Origin: Ustilaginoidea virens
Lineage: Eukaryota > Ascomycota > Sordariomycetes > Hypocreales > Clavicipitaceae
Direction: 5' to 3'
Length of the DNA stretch: 64,000 nt
Assembly (NCBI RefSeq): GCF_000687475.1
Contig: NC_057319.1
Span: 3,896,001-3,960,000, forward strand
Part shown: positions 1-12,101 of the stretch, one piece after another
How the letters are laid out: each line of letters starts with the position of its first letter
How positions within the stretch are numbered: position 1 is the stretch's first letter
Program-made: the position numbers and the translations under genes
The notes under the pieces: model-generated
The model's database searches: none
Told to the model about the DNA's origin: nothing
The model's input: only the letters and a program-made list of their open reading frames with translations

Positions 1-1560
1 TATTGATGGCGTGAATGACCATCTGTGTCTGGTTGCAGTCGGTGCCGTACAGGCGAATCTTGTTGGTCAGCTGGCTGAGCACCGCGACATCGCGAGTAAC
101 GTTGTTCTGCGACGGCGGGTTGTGCAAGCAGTCGGGATACTGTGTGTTGAGGGGCGTGTAGTCCATTCCTGGAAATACCCTGTGCAAGTCCTTGTTGTTC
201 AAGAGCGCCTTGATCTCGCTGCTGTTGATGTCGATGTCGCCATTTTGCTTCGTGTCGTCCTCGGCTGACTGGCCGTTGCCATTACCGTCAGACTTCTTGG
301 CCCCTGCAATCATGCTGCCGACGACGCCTCCAATAATGGCGGCAGCAACTATCAGAAAAACGACTATGATGACGAGCCACTTCCACTTCTTGCCACGACC
401 CTTCTTCTCCCCGTCGTCTCCTTCAAAGTTTGCAGCCGTCTCGTGCGCAAACTCGGATTCATTGCGATTTTGACCTAAGAAGGAAAAGAAAAATCAGCAA
501 CTCCAAATCAGTGAATTCCGTTGGGACCTTTTACCATCGCCCTTTCTTTCTTTTTTTTTTTTGCGTAAGGAAAATTTCCTTCTGAATCTCAAAACTCACC
601 ACCGCGGCTCCAAGCACCCACTGTCCCAGGGCCACCTGCTGCCGCAGCGGCAGCGCCGACAACGGACTTTTTTCTTTCTGATTGAGGTAGACTTAGCATT
701 GAATTCCGCTGGCTAGTTCGTCCGTATCGCAAGCCATCGTCACCGTCGTCAGCAATTTCGTTGGGATTGAACATCCCGAGGCTGGATTCGTGATATCTAT
801 GTGAGGCATTCATTCCTTGGTAAGGGTCATCCACATAAGAATCGGCACCAAAGCTTCGCATGCTTCTTGCTGGCGACTGATTGGCGGAGGGGGTGCCAAA
901 CGGATTGGTGCTGGACCCAGAATTTTCGTCTGGTAGTTGATGCTGTCCTGGGGCGTGCTTGTAAATAGTCTCCAGCGCGTGACCACCGGGCTGTGAGTTA
1001 CGATACCCAATGTTGGAAGAAGTAGAGTTGGGAGCTCTTGATGGCGGTGGAGGCAGCTGGCCTGTTGCTCCCATCCCATCTACGCCGCTCTCCCTGGCAT
1101 TTCGGTCAGTGACGTTGTAGGCAATACCTGTGACCCCCCCAGCCGCAAAGTCACTCAAGTTGTCCGCCCCTGGTGTGATGTTGCTTTGGGCAACATGATG
1201 AGCGTACAGTTGGCCTTGCGCGCCTCGGGGCGGGCTCTGATTGTATGCTGGCAAGTTGTTAGGGTGATGAGGTGGGGGAGGAGGCGCCATCTCGTCGCGT
1301 CCGTAGCCGACGTTGCCAGCAGAACTGTCGTGTTCCACATAGTGATTGTATGGTTGATACGGGTGCCTCTCATGCTTCCTGCCTGCTGCGTAGGAATCTG
1401 GCGGCCGACGCGATGAGGCTTCGTCGTAATAGGGCGACTCCCCGCGAACATGGCCGTAATCATAGGAGTTTGGTGAAGCTCTTTGAGGCACTTGATCATA
1501 CCCATGTGACACGTCTAGGGATTGCCTTTCGTAGGTATCCACGTTCGAAAAGTGTTGCAT
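1..1560 (-). CDS. btgC: BtgC-like membrane glucan endo-1,3-beta-glucosidase (GH17), 5' part only
   Basis: Two exons on the minus strand, 1560-600 and 474-1, joined by a GTGAGT...TTAG intron at 599-475; 478 residues are visible and the 3' end lies beyond the window. BtgC-type enzymes are type II membrane proteins of the plasma membrane that cleave wall beta-1,3-glucan. The order fits: a long cytosolic head rich in Pro, Ser, Tyr and Gly (residues 1-345), a Lys/Arg stop-transfer patch (GKKWKW), one transmembrane helix of Ile/Val/Ala (about 349-375), then an extracellular part whose motifs ([31 protein letters not shown]) are the start of the GH17 domain. The catalytic glutamates are not in the window. 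The start at 1560 is the first ATG of a frame open to the splice donor. Family assignment rests on remembered BtgC motifs; the exact paralogue is less certain. Confidence 0.88.
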
Positions 1561-3907
1561 ATTGGCCGTTTGCGATGAATTCTATGATGGGAGGCGATGG
1601 ATCAGAGAGTCGTATCGGATCGTTAGGGAAGCCCGAGGGCGACGGAATCCCTCCCTTTGCGGAATCTCGAAAAATCGACAAATCAACTGAGATTCACCAT
1701 GCACGGAGATGGACTCTGAAGATATTCCTAGGTATCGACGGATATTTGGTTGCTGAACAAATGAATTCCTCGAGAGGCGTAAGCGATGAATATCAAGGCC
1801 GTTGCTGGCGTTTGTCGGCCTGATCCAAAGAAGAAGAAAAATGCGAGCGAGGGAAGCAACAATGTCGGAACAACAAAAGACTTGAGAATTTACACCTGCG
1901 ATTCTGTGACTAAAGAGTTCATGGTCGATCGGAATTTCGATTGCCGACTATTGTGAGACAGAAACCCGACAGGCTCGGGCTGGTGGGACTGGAATCTCAG
2001 TCACTGCGGAGAGGCAGCATGGATCAAGTCCGATGGCAGCTCTCCCTCCCCTGTCCCAGCCGTTTACCAGGAACGTAGTCCGTAGTTTTGCCTAAAAAGG
2101 GTATCGTGCACTGATTTGATTGCCTGGCGATTTCGCGATAAATGATTTGCGGTACGGAAATATTGGCGCAATTTCGTCGAAACAGGACGGCGAGGGATAG
2201 AGGTTTGATCCTTGATGAGAGACACCAACGTTGTCTGTCTGTTTGCGGTTGGGAACAACGGGAGGGAGGAGAAGATGGCGGGAAACCAGAAGGGAGGGAG
2301 GGGGGCTGAGACCCAGCAAGCAGCCATTGATGCAAGTTGGCCCTGCAAGTACGGAGTGCCGTGGTAGCACAGTGTTGACACTGTCTGACACTGCCAGGCT
2401 GTCTGGTTGGGCTTGGGATCGGGATCCCTCCAAGAGTTGCTTACTAAGCTGACATGACCAGATGGACGTCTCAAGAAAATACAGAGGTCATAAGGTACAT
2501 ACCTACCCAGAGGCTACCGGCCCCCGGGAGGCTTTCCAGCGTGGCCTGGCGCCACCAGGTGCCCATGTGCTGTCAACTATTATTAGCACATACTTACGCT
2601 TCTTTTGCGATGCTCCGCTCCCAGCCCCCACCGGCAGGGCTTACAGCCCGCCACCCCCATTTTGCCACAGCGAACGGCCCTTGCCCCAAGCTTGACGGCA
2701 GACTTTCGTTTTTTTTCCCGCCTTGATCCGCGCAAAAGCGCCTTGGCGGTTTACCAGGAGGTCTGGTTGGTAGCGTTTTACAGTTAGAAGCTCTCTCCCG
2801 GAAAAACAGGCTGAATGCGAGACGCAGCCGGCGCGGTTGGGCTGTCACCCGCGGGGCGAGGGCGATGTCACTTCAGGTCGAGGGACTGTGCTGATTGGCA
2901 CACCTTGTTGGTGTGCCGAGGTACATATCAGGCATGCCCTTCTCGAGATCTTGCGGCTATCACGACGATGGAGCGGATGAATTATTCTACTCCGTACTCA
3001 AGTAAAATACATAGTGTGAAGACTGATGAAGCTCTCCCCTGGCTGAATTCAAGCTTTTTTCTTTTTCTTTTTCTTTTTTCGCTGCAAAGGCACCAGGTCA
3101 AACCCTTCCTGAAAGAAGTCTGGTCTGGTCTATTCTGTGCCACCTGCCAAGCCCTACCTACCAGGCATGGGGTAACTAAAGCGCCCAGGCCTTGCAGTGC
3201 CGTCTCTTAGCGGGTCTGGTACTCCGCACATACCAGCCCAATCTATGATCCAACCAACCACCTCTCAAGCGCCGCGCCTTTGAATACCAATACCACCTTG
3301 GAAACAGGCCCTGACAAACTGATCCGATCCGTGCCCAGAATGACCAGATTGGCCCAGACGACTTCATGTTGTTTGCTACAGTATCCACTGGAACCCGCGA
3401 CTTCTTCGACAGCAGATCCCTGGGCTCCAGCCCGGTTGCCAAGGCGGCTTGTCTCCATCTTTACTGCGCCTAATTGATCCTACATCTGCACTGATGTTGA
3501 TTGAGCCTTTGTTTCATCGCTGTTCAGTAACGTCACCCCAAACTTCACACGGAGTCGACCTTGACGCCAACACAGTATTCCCGTCGCTTCTCATACTGGC
3601 TTCTCGTACTGGCTTCTTCGAGTCTCGCAGTCCCGACCCCTCCGCCCAATCTGATTCCACCAAGCTCAACCCAGCGCAAACCTGCGGCCTCTTCGTCGCG
3701 GGCGTTGCTGGCATTGACTACTTTAGGCGGCCAAAGCCCCGTGGCAGCATAACACATCACACCAGCATAACACACACCAGCATAACACCAGCATAACACC
3801 AGCATAACACCAGTGCGAACCGACCTGCTACTGCCTGCGCCAAAGCAGCAGCAGCACCACGAGCCCATCAGATGCTATCTATCAATTCCGAGTAAACGCA
3901 ACGACTC
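1561..3907. other. Intergenic region with no recognised gene
   Basis: 2.3 kb between the divergently oriented BtgC-like gene and the Zn2Cys6 gene, presumably holding both promoters. Open frames here have no recognisable domain and biased, repeat-like composition. Copies or partial copies of the dispersed TACGGAGTAC motif occur near 2350 and 2990. A short CATAACACCAG tandem lies at about 3750-3812. Confidence 0.6.
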
Positions 3908-6601
3908 ATGGAGATTCAATTCTCCCTCCCTCTACACCCTGCCAGGAGAGGCGCACCTGCTGAGTGCGTCCCTTTCCCCCCTCTGTTCCCTTCTGGGGGC
4001 AATGCAGCGCTATCTTGATCAGGCAAGCACGAGGGATGCATGCAGAGCAACCAGACATCACCGTCTCACCGTCCCATTGTTCTGGCTGTCCACTAATGAG
4101 TTTGCCATTTTCCACCTAGGTCATCTGCCTCCCCAAAAGCCGCCGCTGCGCACGGATGCATACATAAATTTGCGCTGGAATCGAGGACACGACATACACG
4201 GCGGAGCTCCACGCGTGCGCGCACGGGATGTGCTACCTGTACGTCTTGACTCCCAACCAGGCCTGCTTCTTCTCTTTTTCTTTTCTCGTCTTTTTTTTTC
4301 ATTTTTTTTTCAAGTTCCTGTCTCTTCATATTTCAGCCATTTCCACCATGCCCAGTCACCCGCCGTCGCTCCTACTTCCGACCCTGATGTATAGCAAAAG
4401 ATTGCGGCTAACTGACTGTCATGTGCAGGCAAGTACGTCAATTCTTATGCTTTCCGCTCTCACGCCTTCATGCTGCGTCAGAGTCACCGAGCAGCGTATA
4501 GCAAATTCAAAGGTCGCTCCCGGTCGCTCACTAGCAGCAGTTGACAGTCTATCCTAGGAAGCGCCATGTCAAATGTGACGAAACAAAGCCAGCGTGTCTC
4601 AAATGCCTTAAATGGCGCGGTTACTGCGACGCCTACGAGGAACCTTCCTTCCCTAACCCATCATCAGTCTCATCCTCTTTCAGCTCCTCGTCAAAAGTCC
4701 CTCGGTCTGGTACTAGAAGCAAAAATTCCCACCTCGTCCATGCCAAGAATGTTCCTCAAATCTTCACAGAACCAGACATTGTTACCGTTCGGTTTGTCAG
4801 CAGTGAGCAAAAGGCTTACTTTGACGAGTGGACAGGATTATCCATGAATTTCTTGAGTGGGAGCCTTGACCAATCTCGCCTATGGACTGTGACTATGCCG
4901 CAAGTGACCATGCAGGAAACGACGCTTCGGTTTGGCGCCATGGCAGTGGGAGCTCTGTGGAAGGCGTACGAAACCGGATCTTCCCCAACAGCAGTTACAA
5001 ACGAAAACAAGCATTACCTCAATGCCGTCATTTTCTATTGTGAGGCGCTGCGACTGCAATCGAAGGCGAGACCGAATAGAGATGGGCTTCGGACGGCCTT
5101 GCTCTCGTCGCTCTTGTTCATCTGTTTCGAAATTCAAAGGGGGAATATTCCCGCTGCACTGAAACATGTTTTCCACGGGTTCAGTATGCTGAACGAATTG
5201 GCAGCATCTACGGACCTAGCACCGCGATTAGTGAGCATTGCCCAGGCACCACCATCTTTGGTCCAGGATATCCTGGAGTGTTATAAGCCTCTGGAGCTGC
5301 AGTCCAGATCCTTCATGGGCTCGTACAAGAAGTTTTTCTTCCCGCCGACGCCCGCGAAGCTTGCAGGGGATGTAAGGCCTGGATCCCATTCTGAATTAGC
5401 GACGAATCCAACCAAGCCTCCACGCCATCCCGCCATGACGCCCAGCTCAAGTTCGCAAACCACTCCTGCGTCCAGCTCAGACGCATTAATGGTCCCTGAA
5501 CCGGCCCAAATACCACCTAGTCAACCGGCCGCCCCGTGGCAACGCCCATCACCTCCATCGCAAGCAGCGGCATCATCGGCTCACTCAGACATGCCCAGCC
5601 CACAAAGCCAGAGCAGCAGCCATGGCACTCCTCCGCAACAACCATCCCGTCCAAGTCCCCGCCCATTCGCTGGCATAGCTCCCTTCACCAAGCACTCTCC
5701 TTATTTCAGACCACGCCGATCCAACGTCAGCACCTTGGATGATCTACCACTAGTGTTCCAGGATCTCGAACAAGCCCAGGGATATTGGAGCCTGGTGCAG
5801 AAAGCCATGGTTTCCCACATACCCATGCTCACCATGATCTCATCGAAACTGGGCTTGACGCGAGTGACATCCGAGGCCGAACTCGACATGAAGCTCAGCA
5901 GCGTGAAGGAAAACCCGCAAATAGGGAGGTTCGTTGCCGAAGCTCGATATTGGCTCTCGCGATGGGTCGACGCCTTAGAACCAGTCTATCAAGTGATATG
6001 CCGCAACTCGGCCAACGATCCGCAAACCTACCTCCACGCCCTGAACCTCCGCGTCGAATACCTTGTGCTGTACATATACACTACGTTGCCGCGGTTTTCC
6101 GGCCTCGTCACTGCCAAGGAACTCACGCCCCACTACCGCGAAATCAACCGTCTTACCGAAACACTTCTCCAAGCACGACGAAACTGCGGGTTCGCAATGG
6201 ACTCGGGGTGGACATGGCCCCTTTTCATCTCGTCGTTTGGATGTCGGGACCGCGCTGTCCGTGAGGACGCCATCCGCATACTGGGCCAATACCCGATCCG
6301 CAATGCTCTCCGCGACAGTCGGGTATTTCGCGCTATTGCTATTCGTAACCAGCAAGTAGAGGAGCAAGTCATGGCCGAGGGAACAGAACAGGAGCAATGG
6401 CTTAGATTGCGCCGCCGAGAATTAGTGTTTGAAGATTTCGGAACATCTGTCATATACCGATCTGCGCAGAAGAGCCACGGCGCTGGCAAGTGGGAGCTGG
6501 TGGAGGAGGTTGCCGAATTTACGATTTCGCAGGACGGGGCCTTGGAATGGCATCGGCAGCCGATCACCTTATCGGCCTCTATACTATCCGGCGTGTGCTA
6601 G
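3908..6601 (+). CDS. Zn2Cys6 fungal transcription factor
   Basis: Binuclear zinc-cluster regulator, nuclear, target genes unknown. Proposed exons are 3908-3963, 4120-4242 and 4558-6601 (740 residues). The zinc cluster is split: exon 2 ends with ...RTGCATC and exon 3 opens with KRHVKCDETKPACLKC; joining them gives Cys-x2-Cys-x6-Cys-x6-Cys-x2-Cys-x6-Cys exactly. The first intron (GTGCGT...CTAATG...CTAG) is inferred because exon 2 has no in-frame ATG; its phase matches the ATG at 3908. The second intron (4243-4557, 315 bases) has a weak GTCTTG donor but a good CCTAG acceptor. The middle of the protein (about residues 330-440) is Pro/Ser/Gln-rich and probably disordered; the rest resembles the C-terminal region of fungal regulators with an N-terminal Zn cluster (DUF3468 type). 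The zinc cluster is secure; the first exon is the weakest part. Confidence 0.8.
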
Positions 6602-7177
6602 TTTGTTCTGTTTGGTTTCCACGTATGGTAGCCAGTTGGCTCATATGCACAAGTGTTTCTTTGAATATCGGATAGATTTGGAATGAAGAAGTACTGGTGA
6701 CGAATTGCAAGAGGAAATAAATACGAGCTAAATGTACATGAGACCGATTGATCATGGCAGGCTAGTCACCTACTGCGGGTAGACTAGTCGCAGGACGTGT
6801 TTCATTGTTGGTATTCCTTTAAGTGTCCTGTCGCGGTTCGGTAATTTTGCGCCATAAACACAATGGCGCGCCAAGGGTTCGAGAACAGTCGCCCGCTCAA
6901 CAGCCCTGTCGGACATAGGAGATATACTCATAGGCCTCCCGCGACCATTATGAGTTGTACTACCATTGGGAAATAACGAAGCCCTATGACCAGGATCTAT
7001 AAGGGTTGCGCGCGACGTTGGATACTGTAAACGCGGAGATACTCGATGCGTCTCATATTTTCTGTAGAATAAAGCTGGGAGGGTTCTTATGTGTATTGAG
7101 GAAAAGTGGGGCGGAGAGCGAACGGAAGTTAGGATGAAAGCATATAGGGTAAACTAATAGGTACTACTCTCACCGTA
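6602..7177. other. 3' flank and intergenic spacer
   Basis: About 580 bases between the Zn2Cys6 gene and the tRNA gene, lower in G+C than the genes around it. AATAAATA at about 6715 could serve as a polyadenylation signal for the upstream gene. No gene seen. Confidence 0.5.
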
Positions 7178-7257
7178 GCGTAATTGGTTTAGTGGTAAAA
7201 TTCTCCGTTGCCATCAATAACGTCGGGGAGCCCTGGGTTCGATTCCCAGATTACGCA
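7178..7257 (+). tRNA. tRNA-Gly (anticodon GCC) with a 9-base intron
   Basis: The acceptor stem GCGTAAT pairs with ATTACGC (7250-7256), followed by discriminator A at 7257. The D arm contains GGTTTAGTGGTA (A box). The anticodon stem is CTCCG/CGGGG around TTGCCA...T, giving anticodon GCC, and the T arm is CTGGG-TTCGATT-CCCAG (B box). The anticodon loop is 16 instead of 7 bases, which leaves a 9-base insertion just 3' of position 37, the canonical place for tRNA introns removed by the splicing endonuclease. CCA is not encoded, as in eukaryotes. Confidence 0.93.
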
Positions 7258-7976
7258 ATGTTGGTGGTTCAAATATTCTCATTTACCATCTGATCTAGTG
7301 GCATATATCGCATATATCTTATCTATTCTATCATATGGTGTATTTCTGCCATCTCTATAATTTTTGCATATCTACCCCGATAGGAGTTGTCCTCCCTTGT
7401 ATTGGAGTTCGTGGCACGAAGCTGGAGCAAGTGCGTACCCAATTAGGAAACACGTCGAATATTTTTCGCTGTTCACGCGATCCTGCTGCTACTATGGTTC
7501 GAGATTTATTTTTTGATCCTGTTGACTTTCGAATTCATAATCTGTATTTATCGGTCGTATTTTGTTGTTTGGCAGGTGCATAACAAGTTTCGTTGACAAA
7601 ATAATTGTGAAACGTAATGTGTTCGCCGCTGTCGGTTTCCGAATACAATATGAGAACTATGGACCATTTACCTGAAACGAACTGTCATCAAGGGGAATAA
7701 GTTAATCGAGATAGTGCCTGATGTGAAAACTTTTGCTAGGGCTACTATCCTACCGGACACGATATTAAGGAGCCCTTTGGAGGAAGATCTAGGAGAAGCT
7801 GCGGAATGATCTTGTCTTTCGACTCGTTTGATTCACATATCCTCTGCCAGCTGCCAGCACCAACGCGAGCAACTGCCAGCTGCCGACCCTCGCGATTATA
7901 AAACCCCACTTCCCCCATTCACAAACAATAAAGATGTCTGGTTCTCTTGCTTCTTCATCCCGGCGATGGCTTGACA
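7258..7976. other. Intergenic region and promoter of the helicase gene
   Basis: About 720 bases between the tRNA and the helicase start. The first 500 bases are A+T-rich and show no gene. Near 7847-7887 the element CTGCCAGCTGCC occurs twice, just ahead of the TATA box. Confidence 0.5.
7897..7903 (+). promoter_or_regulatory. TATA box of the ZNFX1-like helicase gene
   Basis: TATAAAA lies 80 bases before the helicase ATG and 31 bases before the upstream ATG at 7934, with a pyrimidine-rich start-site-like stretch between. Assignment is from sequence and spacing only. Confidence 0.55.
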
Positions 7977-8050
7977 ATGGACACGTCTCTCGACTTCTTC
8001 ACCCGCGGGGAAGCATCCTCGCCGCCCCCAGACTGGCGCACTTTGCCTGA
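7934..8050 (+). other. Upstream ORF overlapping the helicase start
   Basis: ATG at 7934 in good context (AAGATGT) opens a 38-codon frame ending with TGA at 8048-8050. It is in a different frame from the helicase ATG at 7977 and overlaps it by 74 bases. If the transcript starts at the TATA box this ATG is met first, so translation of the helicase would need leaky scanning or a downstream start site. Confidence 0.5.
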
Positions 8051-11000
8051 GATTCCTCTACCAGATGAACTCATGGCCATCGACTGCCCCATTCTTCCGC
8101 TGAACGATTTTGAGGAAAGACATCAATTGCAGGATCAGTACCTGGAGACCCAATTCCGGCTTCACAGATACGAGGCGACAGAACCTTTGCGGCGGGCCAT
8201 AAAAGCATACCGTATGAGCTTTAAAACAAGTGCAGACACTAGTGACCTTGAGTTAGAGTCGGCCAACTTGTACTCAAGCGTAAGCGTACATGACCCACAA
8301 ACTCCAAGGGCTCCCCCTGATAACATGCACCAGGTGTTTGTCACTGGGTACGCTCTTAGTCACGAAGGAGCCGCCCAGCGATTGGTCCTAGGGAAATCGA
8401 CCTTGCCAATGCCTGAAATTGACCAAGAGAAAGAGTCAGAAGAGCCAGAAGACGTCAAGATTTTGATTCCTGGTACTTTGGTGGCAGCTTCGACTGATCA
8501 CTTCCAAACCACCTGTTACATCGGGACGGTGGCTGGAAACAATGTGCTCGAAGATCCTCCCTTTGTCGATGTCTTCTGGGCGAGGCAAAGTGACATGGTG
8601 ACGGATCCGACAGTTGAGTTGGTTATGTTGGAGCCAACTAGTGGTTATTTTGAGTCTTTGAAGTACACCATGACTGGGTTACAGTCTAATTCAAACATCA
8701 GGTGTGTCCTTGTGGTATTGCCCATTTTATGTCTGTCAATCGATTATTCCTACTAGGGCTCACTTCTGACTCCCGTGCTTCAGCTTCCTCTTGAGAGCTT
8801 ACCTCTTTGAGCCGAAACCGGCTTCGGTACCGCCTCCTCAGTATCTCAATGAGACCCCAGAAGGCCAGCCTGTCATCCCCTCTGTATTCAATAGTCTTGA
8901 CGAATCCCAACGCAACGCATTCGCGGAAGCGACATGTCGAGAAGTGGCCGTAATACAGGGCCCTCCCGGTACCGGGAAAACTTTTACCTCTAATGCTGTT
9001 TTACAGAGCTTGGTTGAAACCCAAAGACTATGTAATGCCGCTCAGCCAGACCCCGGCCCCAAAATCCCGATCATTGTTGTTGCGCAGACAAATAACGCCC
9101 TGGACCAGCTGTTGAGGAAATTCGTGCATTCAACAGGCACGAAGTCGATAGCTCGTCTTGGTGGACGGGGCAGTGCCGACATGAAAGAATACACATTGAG
9201 TGAGCTAATGAAAAAATCGCCAGGACCCCAAAAGAAGCCTGTGGGATCATTTTACTCGCAAAAAGAGAAAATAGTGGTCTCTTTGAAAGACATGCTTACT
9301 CAAGATTCCGCTGATATAAGCGCAGAAATCCTCAAGGAACATGGGCTGCTCAGCGAGAGCCAGTACGCTTCCATCACGGATGATGACTGGGAGGACAGTG
9401 CAGGGGCTGGAGGTAATCTCCTTTCATGGCTTGGGATTCCCCCGCCTTCTCAGACTGGTGAACAAGACCCTCCAGGAGCCGCTTGTTTGGGTTCCAATCG
9501 AGCTCCATCACGGCGAAGTGGACGAGAAGCCATCCTGGTCCCTTTGTCGAGGCCACCGCCTGCTGAGACGGCTTCGTCCTCGAACATATCGAATCACTTG
9601 TTAGATAGCGCAAGCGACCTCTATGATATCAGACCAGAGGACAGGCTCTGTGTGTATAAGCATTTGCAGGCCAGGCTATACGCGAAGCAAAACCTGCAGG
9701 AGTCTATAGCCTACGAGCTTGCATCATATGCTAGCACATGTAACTCGATACGCATGGCCAGAACGGAAGCCCGGATTGCATCCATGCAGGACCGGGGAAT
9801 AGAAGTCATTGGATGCACCACGACTGGCTTGTTGAAATTTCGCGACATTATCTCTGGGCTTCGACCCCGGATTCTCCTGATGGAGGAAGCAGCCGAGGTC
9901 CGAGAGGCGGATACTATTGCAGCCGCTCTATGTTTGCCAAGCTTGGAGCATTTCATTCTAATAGGCGACCATCAGCAGTTGCAGCCCCATGCCAACATGG
10001 ACGAGTTGTCCAGAGCTCCATACCGGATTAATATTTCCATGTTTGAGCGGCTAATCAAGCTGGGCATTCCACACAAAACGCTTTTACAGCAGAGGCGAAT
10101 GATTCCACGGTTAAGGAAAATTGTGCAAATATTCTATCCCGAGTTGACGGATTACTCGCCAGTTGTGTCGAAGCTCGGCCAAAATGTTGCGGGCATGACG
10201 AAGCCGCTGTGGTGGTTCAGACATGACTGGCACGAGTCGCCCGCTGGCGGAGCGAGAGGCGTGTCTGTCGCCAATTACAAAGAGGCCAGGATGATTGTTT
10301 CTTTTGTGCAATATCTCATAGGCCAGGGAATCCAACCGAGCCGAATAACGATGCTAACATATTACAAGGGCCAAGTCGCCGTGCTCGAAAGAGAGCTTGA
10401 AAATTGTCCAAGTCTGGCGGCTCTCAAATCGAAGGAAGCTGAAGGGGGAGGAAATGATTTGTCCGTCAGAACTGTAGACGGCTTCCAAGGTGAAGAAAAC
10501 GACATCATCATCTTGTCCCTGGTGCGAGGGCCAAACGGAAAACCTGGCTTCTTGACGTCGGAGAATCGAGCGATTGTCGCGTTGAGCCGCGCTAGGCTTG
10601 GGTTGTATATTTTCGGGAATCAGGAAGTTCTCCTGGAAAGCCCTCGGGGCGAAGAGACTTGGTCCACCGTGCTGCGGGAGATGGCTGGAAACACTGGGAA
10701 AACAATGCCCTTGAAATTGAAGGACCAGACATTTGAGGTTGGCAGTCCCGAAGACTTGCAGAAGATGATGAGCAAAGACAAGAGAGCTTCGCAGCACAGC
10801 AAGACGTCGCCGAGAAAATCGAGGCCGGGAAGAGAATCGGCAGAGAGGAACAGGTCGGAAAACAAGCCCTGCACGGAAGAAGGTCAAGGGAAGTTGGGCT
10901 CTTGGGCTGCCAATGTGCCGGCAGTTCAGTTGGAAGAGCCTCCCGCAGACGTGCCGGAAGAGAATCCAGAGCTAATCTCATTTGCTGATTCGATAACAAT

Positions 11001-11184
11001 TTCGGTGCCAGAGAAGCTGCGGGAAGAATACAATAGCAAGACGATGCCGCTACTTGGATCCAGACATGATTGGCTGATTGACTTTTCAGACGACGATGAC
11101 GACTACTACTACTACGAAGACTACGACGACGGGGCTGACGAGGGTCCGAATCTGAGCACGCCACTTGCCGACTTGCTGGGTTAA
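7977..11184 (+). CDS. SF1 RNA helicase, ZNFX1/Hrr1/SAD-3-like
   Basis: Exons 7977-8701 and 8784-11184 (GTGTGT...TTCAG intron) encode 1041 residues. It is an Upf1-like superfamily 1 helicase of the NFX1-type zinc-finger protein group. Family members S. pombe Hrr1 and Neurospora SAD-3 act in small-RNA heterochromatin formation and meiotic silencing. Visible motifs in order: an N-terminal PDWRTLPEIPLPDEL block, Walker A GPPGTGKT, motif II LLMEEAAEV, motif III IGDHQQLQP, motif V TVDGFQGEENDIIILSLVR and motif VI VALSRARLGLYIFGN, then a basic linker and an Asp/Tyr-rich acidic tail. No NFX1-type cysteine fingers are seen. The frame is kept, but about residues 455-520 are Pro/Ser-rich and look poorly conserved. 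Whether it is the SAD-3 orthologue or a paralogue cannot be told from this sequence. Confidence 0.87.
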
Positions 11185-12101
11185 GTGGTACGGTCTGTTG
11201 GGCGTGTTGGGCGTGTTGATACCGAAATAGGACCTGCGGTTCTATGTTTACTTATTGGGTTCTGGGCCGCCGTAATGATTTCCTGGGGAAGGGGGCCGGA
11301 AGTGGAAGCGTTGCAAAGGAGGTGAGGCTGTCCAACATGGCCAGTTGCTGCGCTTCTCTGGCAACAGGATAGAACACGAGGGGAACACGCAGGAAACACG
11401 ATCCTGCTCTTGCCTCGTTGAGGGCAGAAAATGGTTGGTGGGAAAAGGGAAGTTGAGGTGCGTGGGCTGTACTTACTCATAGATATTCGGAATGGCGTTT
11501 GCGTTTTGCAGTTCAATCGAATGGAGTTGCCGTTGGGTTGGATGTCTTTTGTGCGTTGCGTTGTGTGCTATTCCGGTGATTCGGAATATCTACGGAGTTG
11601 GAGTTGATCACTGGTGACGAACACAATTGATGCTTTGGTGTTGGGGGGGGGGGGGGGGGGGGAGGGGAGGAGCTATGGACTCTTGAGTACGTACCCGTCA
11701 ACAGACGACGGAACAGATGACAAACAGGCGACAAACAGGCGACAACAAGCGACCCGACCCGCTTTCAATTGGGAAGGTTCTTTGGATGAACCCTGCTCCA
11801 GGTTCACTCCACGCCCGAGCTTCGAGTTGGCACGTTGGTTTCGCTTGCTTGGATCAATGCGCCTGCCGCAAGGGCGGTGGTCACGAGGGAGGTACATAGC
11901 TTGCCGAGAGGTCGCTTGCTGGGAGGTTGAGGCTTTGGCAACGTCGTCCACCAGACAGACGCAGACGCAGACGCAGTCGCAGTCGCGAAAGCCGGGCTGC
12001 ACGAGGGAAGGGAAACGGACTGAGACCGTCACAGTCGTCGCAGTCTCGGGAGGCACACGCATAGCCCGATTCGTTTCTGTTTCTGCCAGAGCTCTGAAAA
12101 C
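11185..12101. other. Intergenic region upstream of SPT8
   Basis: Contains a long G run (about 11641-11662), short repeats of ACAAACAGGCG near 11720 and a GCAGAC/GCAGTC tandem near 11957. No gene recognised; it is likely the SPT8 promoter and leader. Confidence 0.5.

Noticed and set aside
9410..9600. Possible double frameshift in the helicase gene
   Set aside because: A second frame is open here, but the main frame keeps family-like residues on both sides (GGNLLSWLGIP, then LLDSASDLYDI) with no stop, so a poorly conserved loop is simpler.
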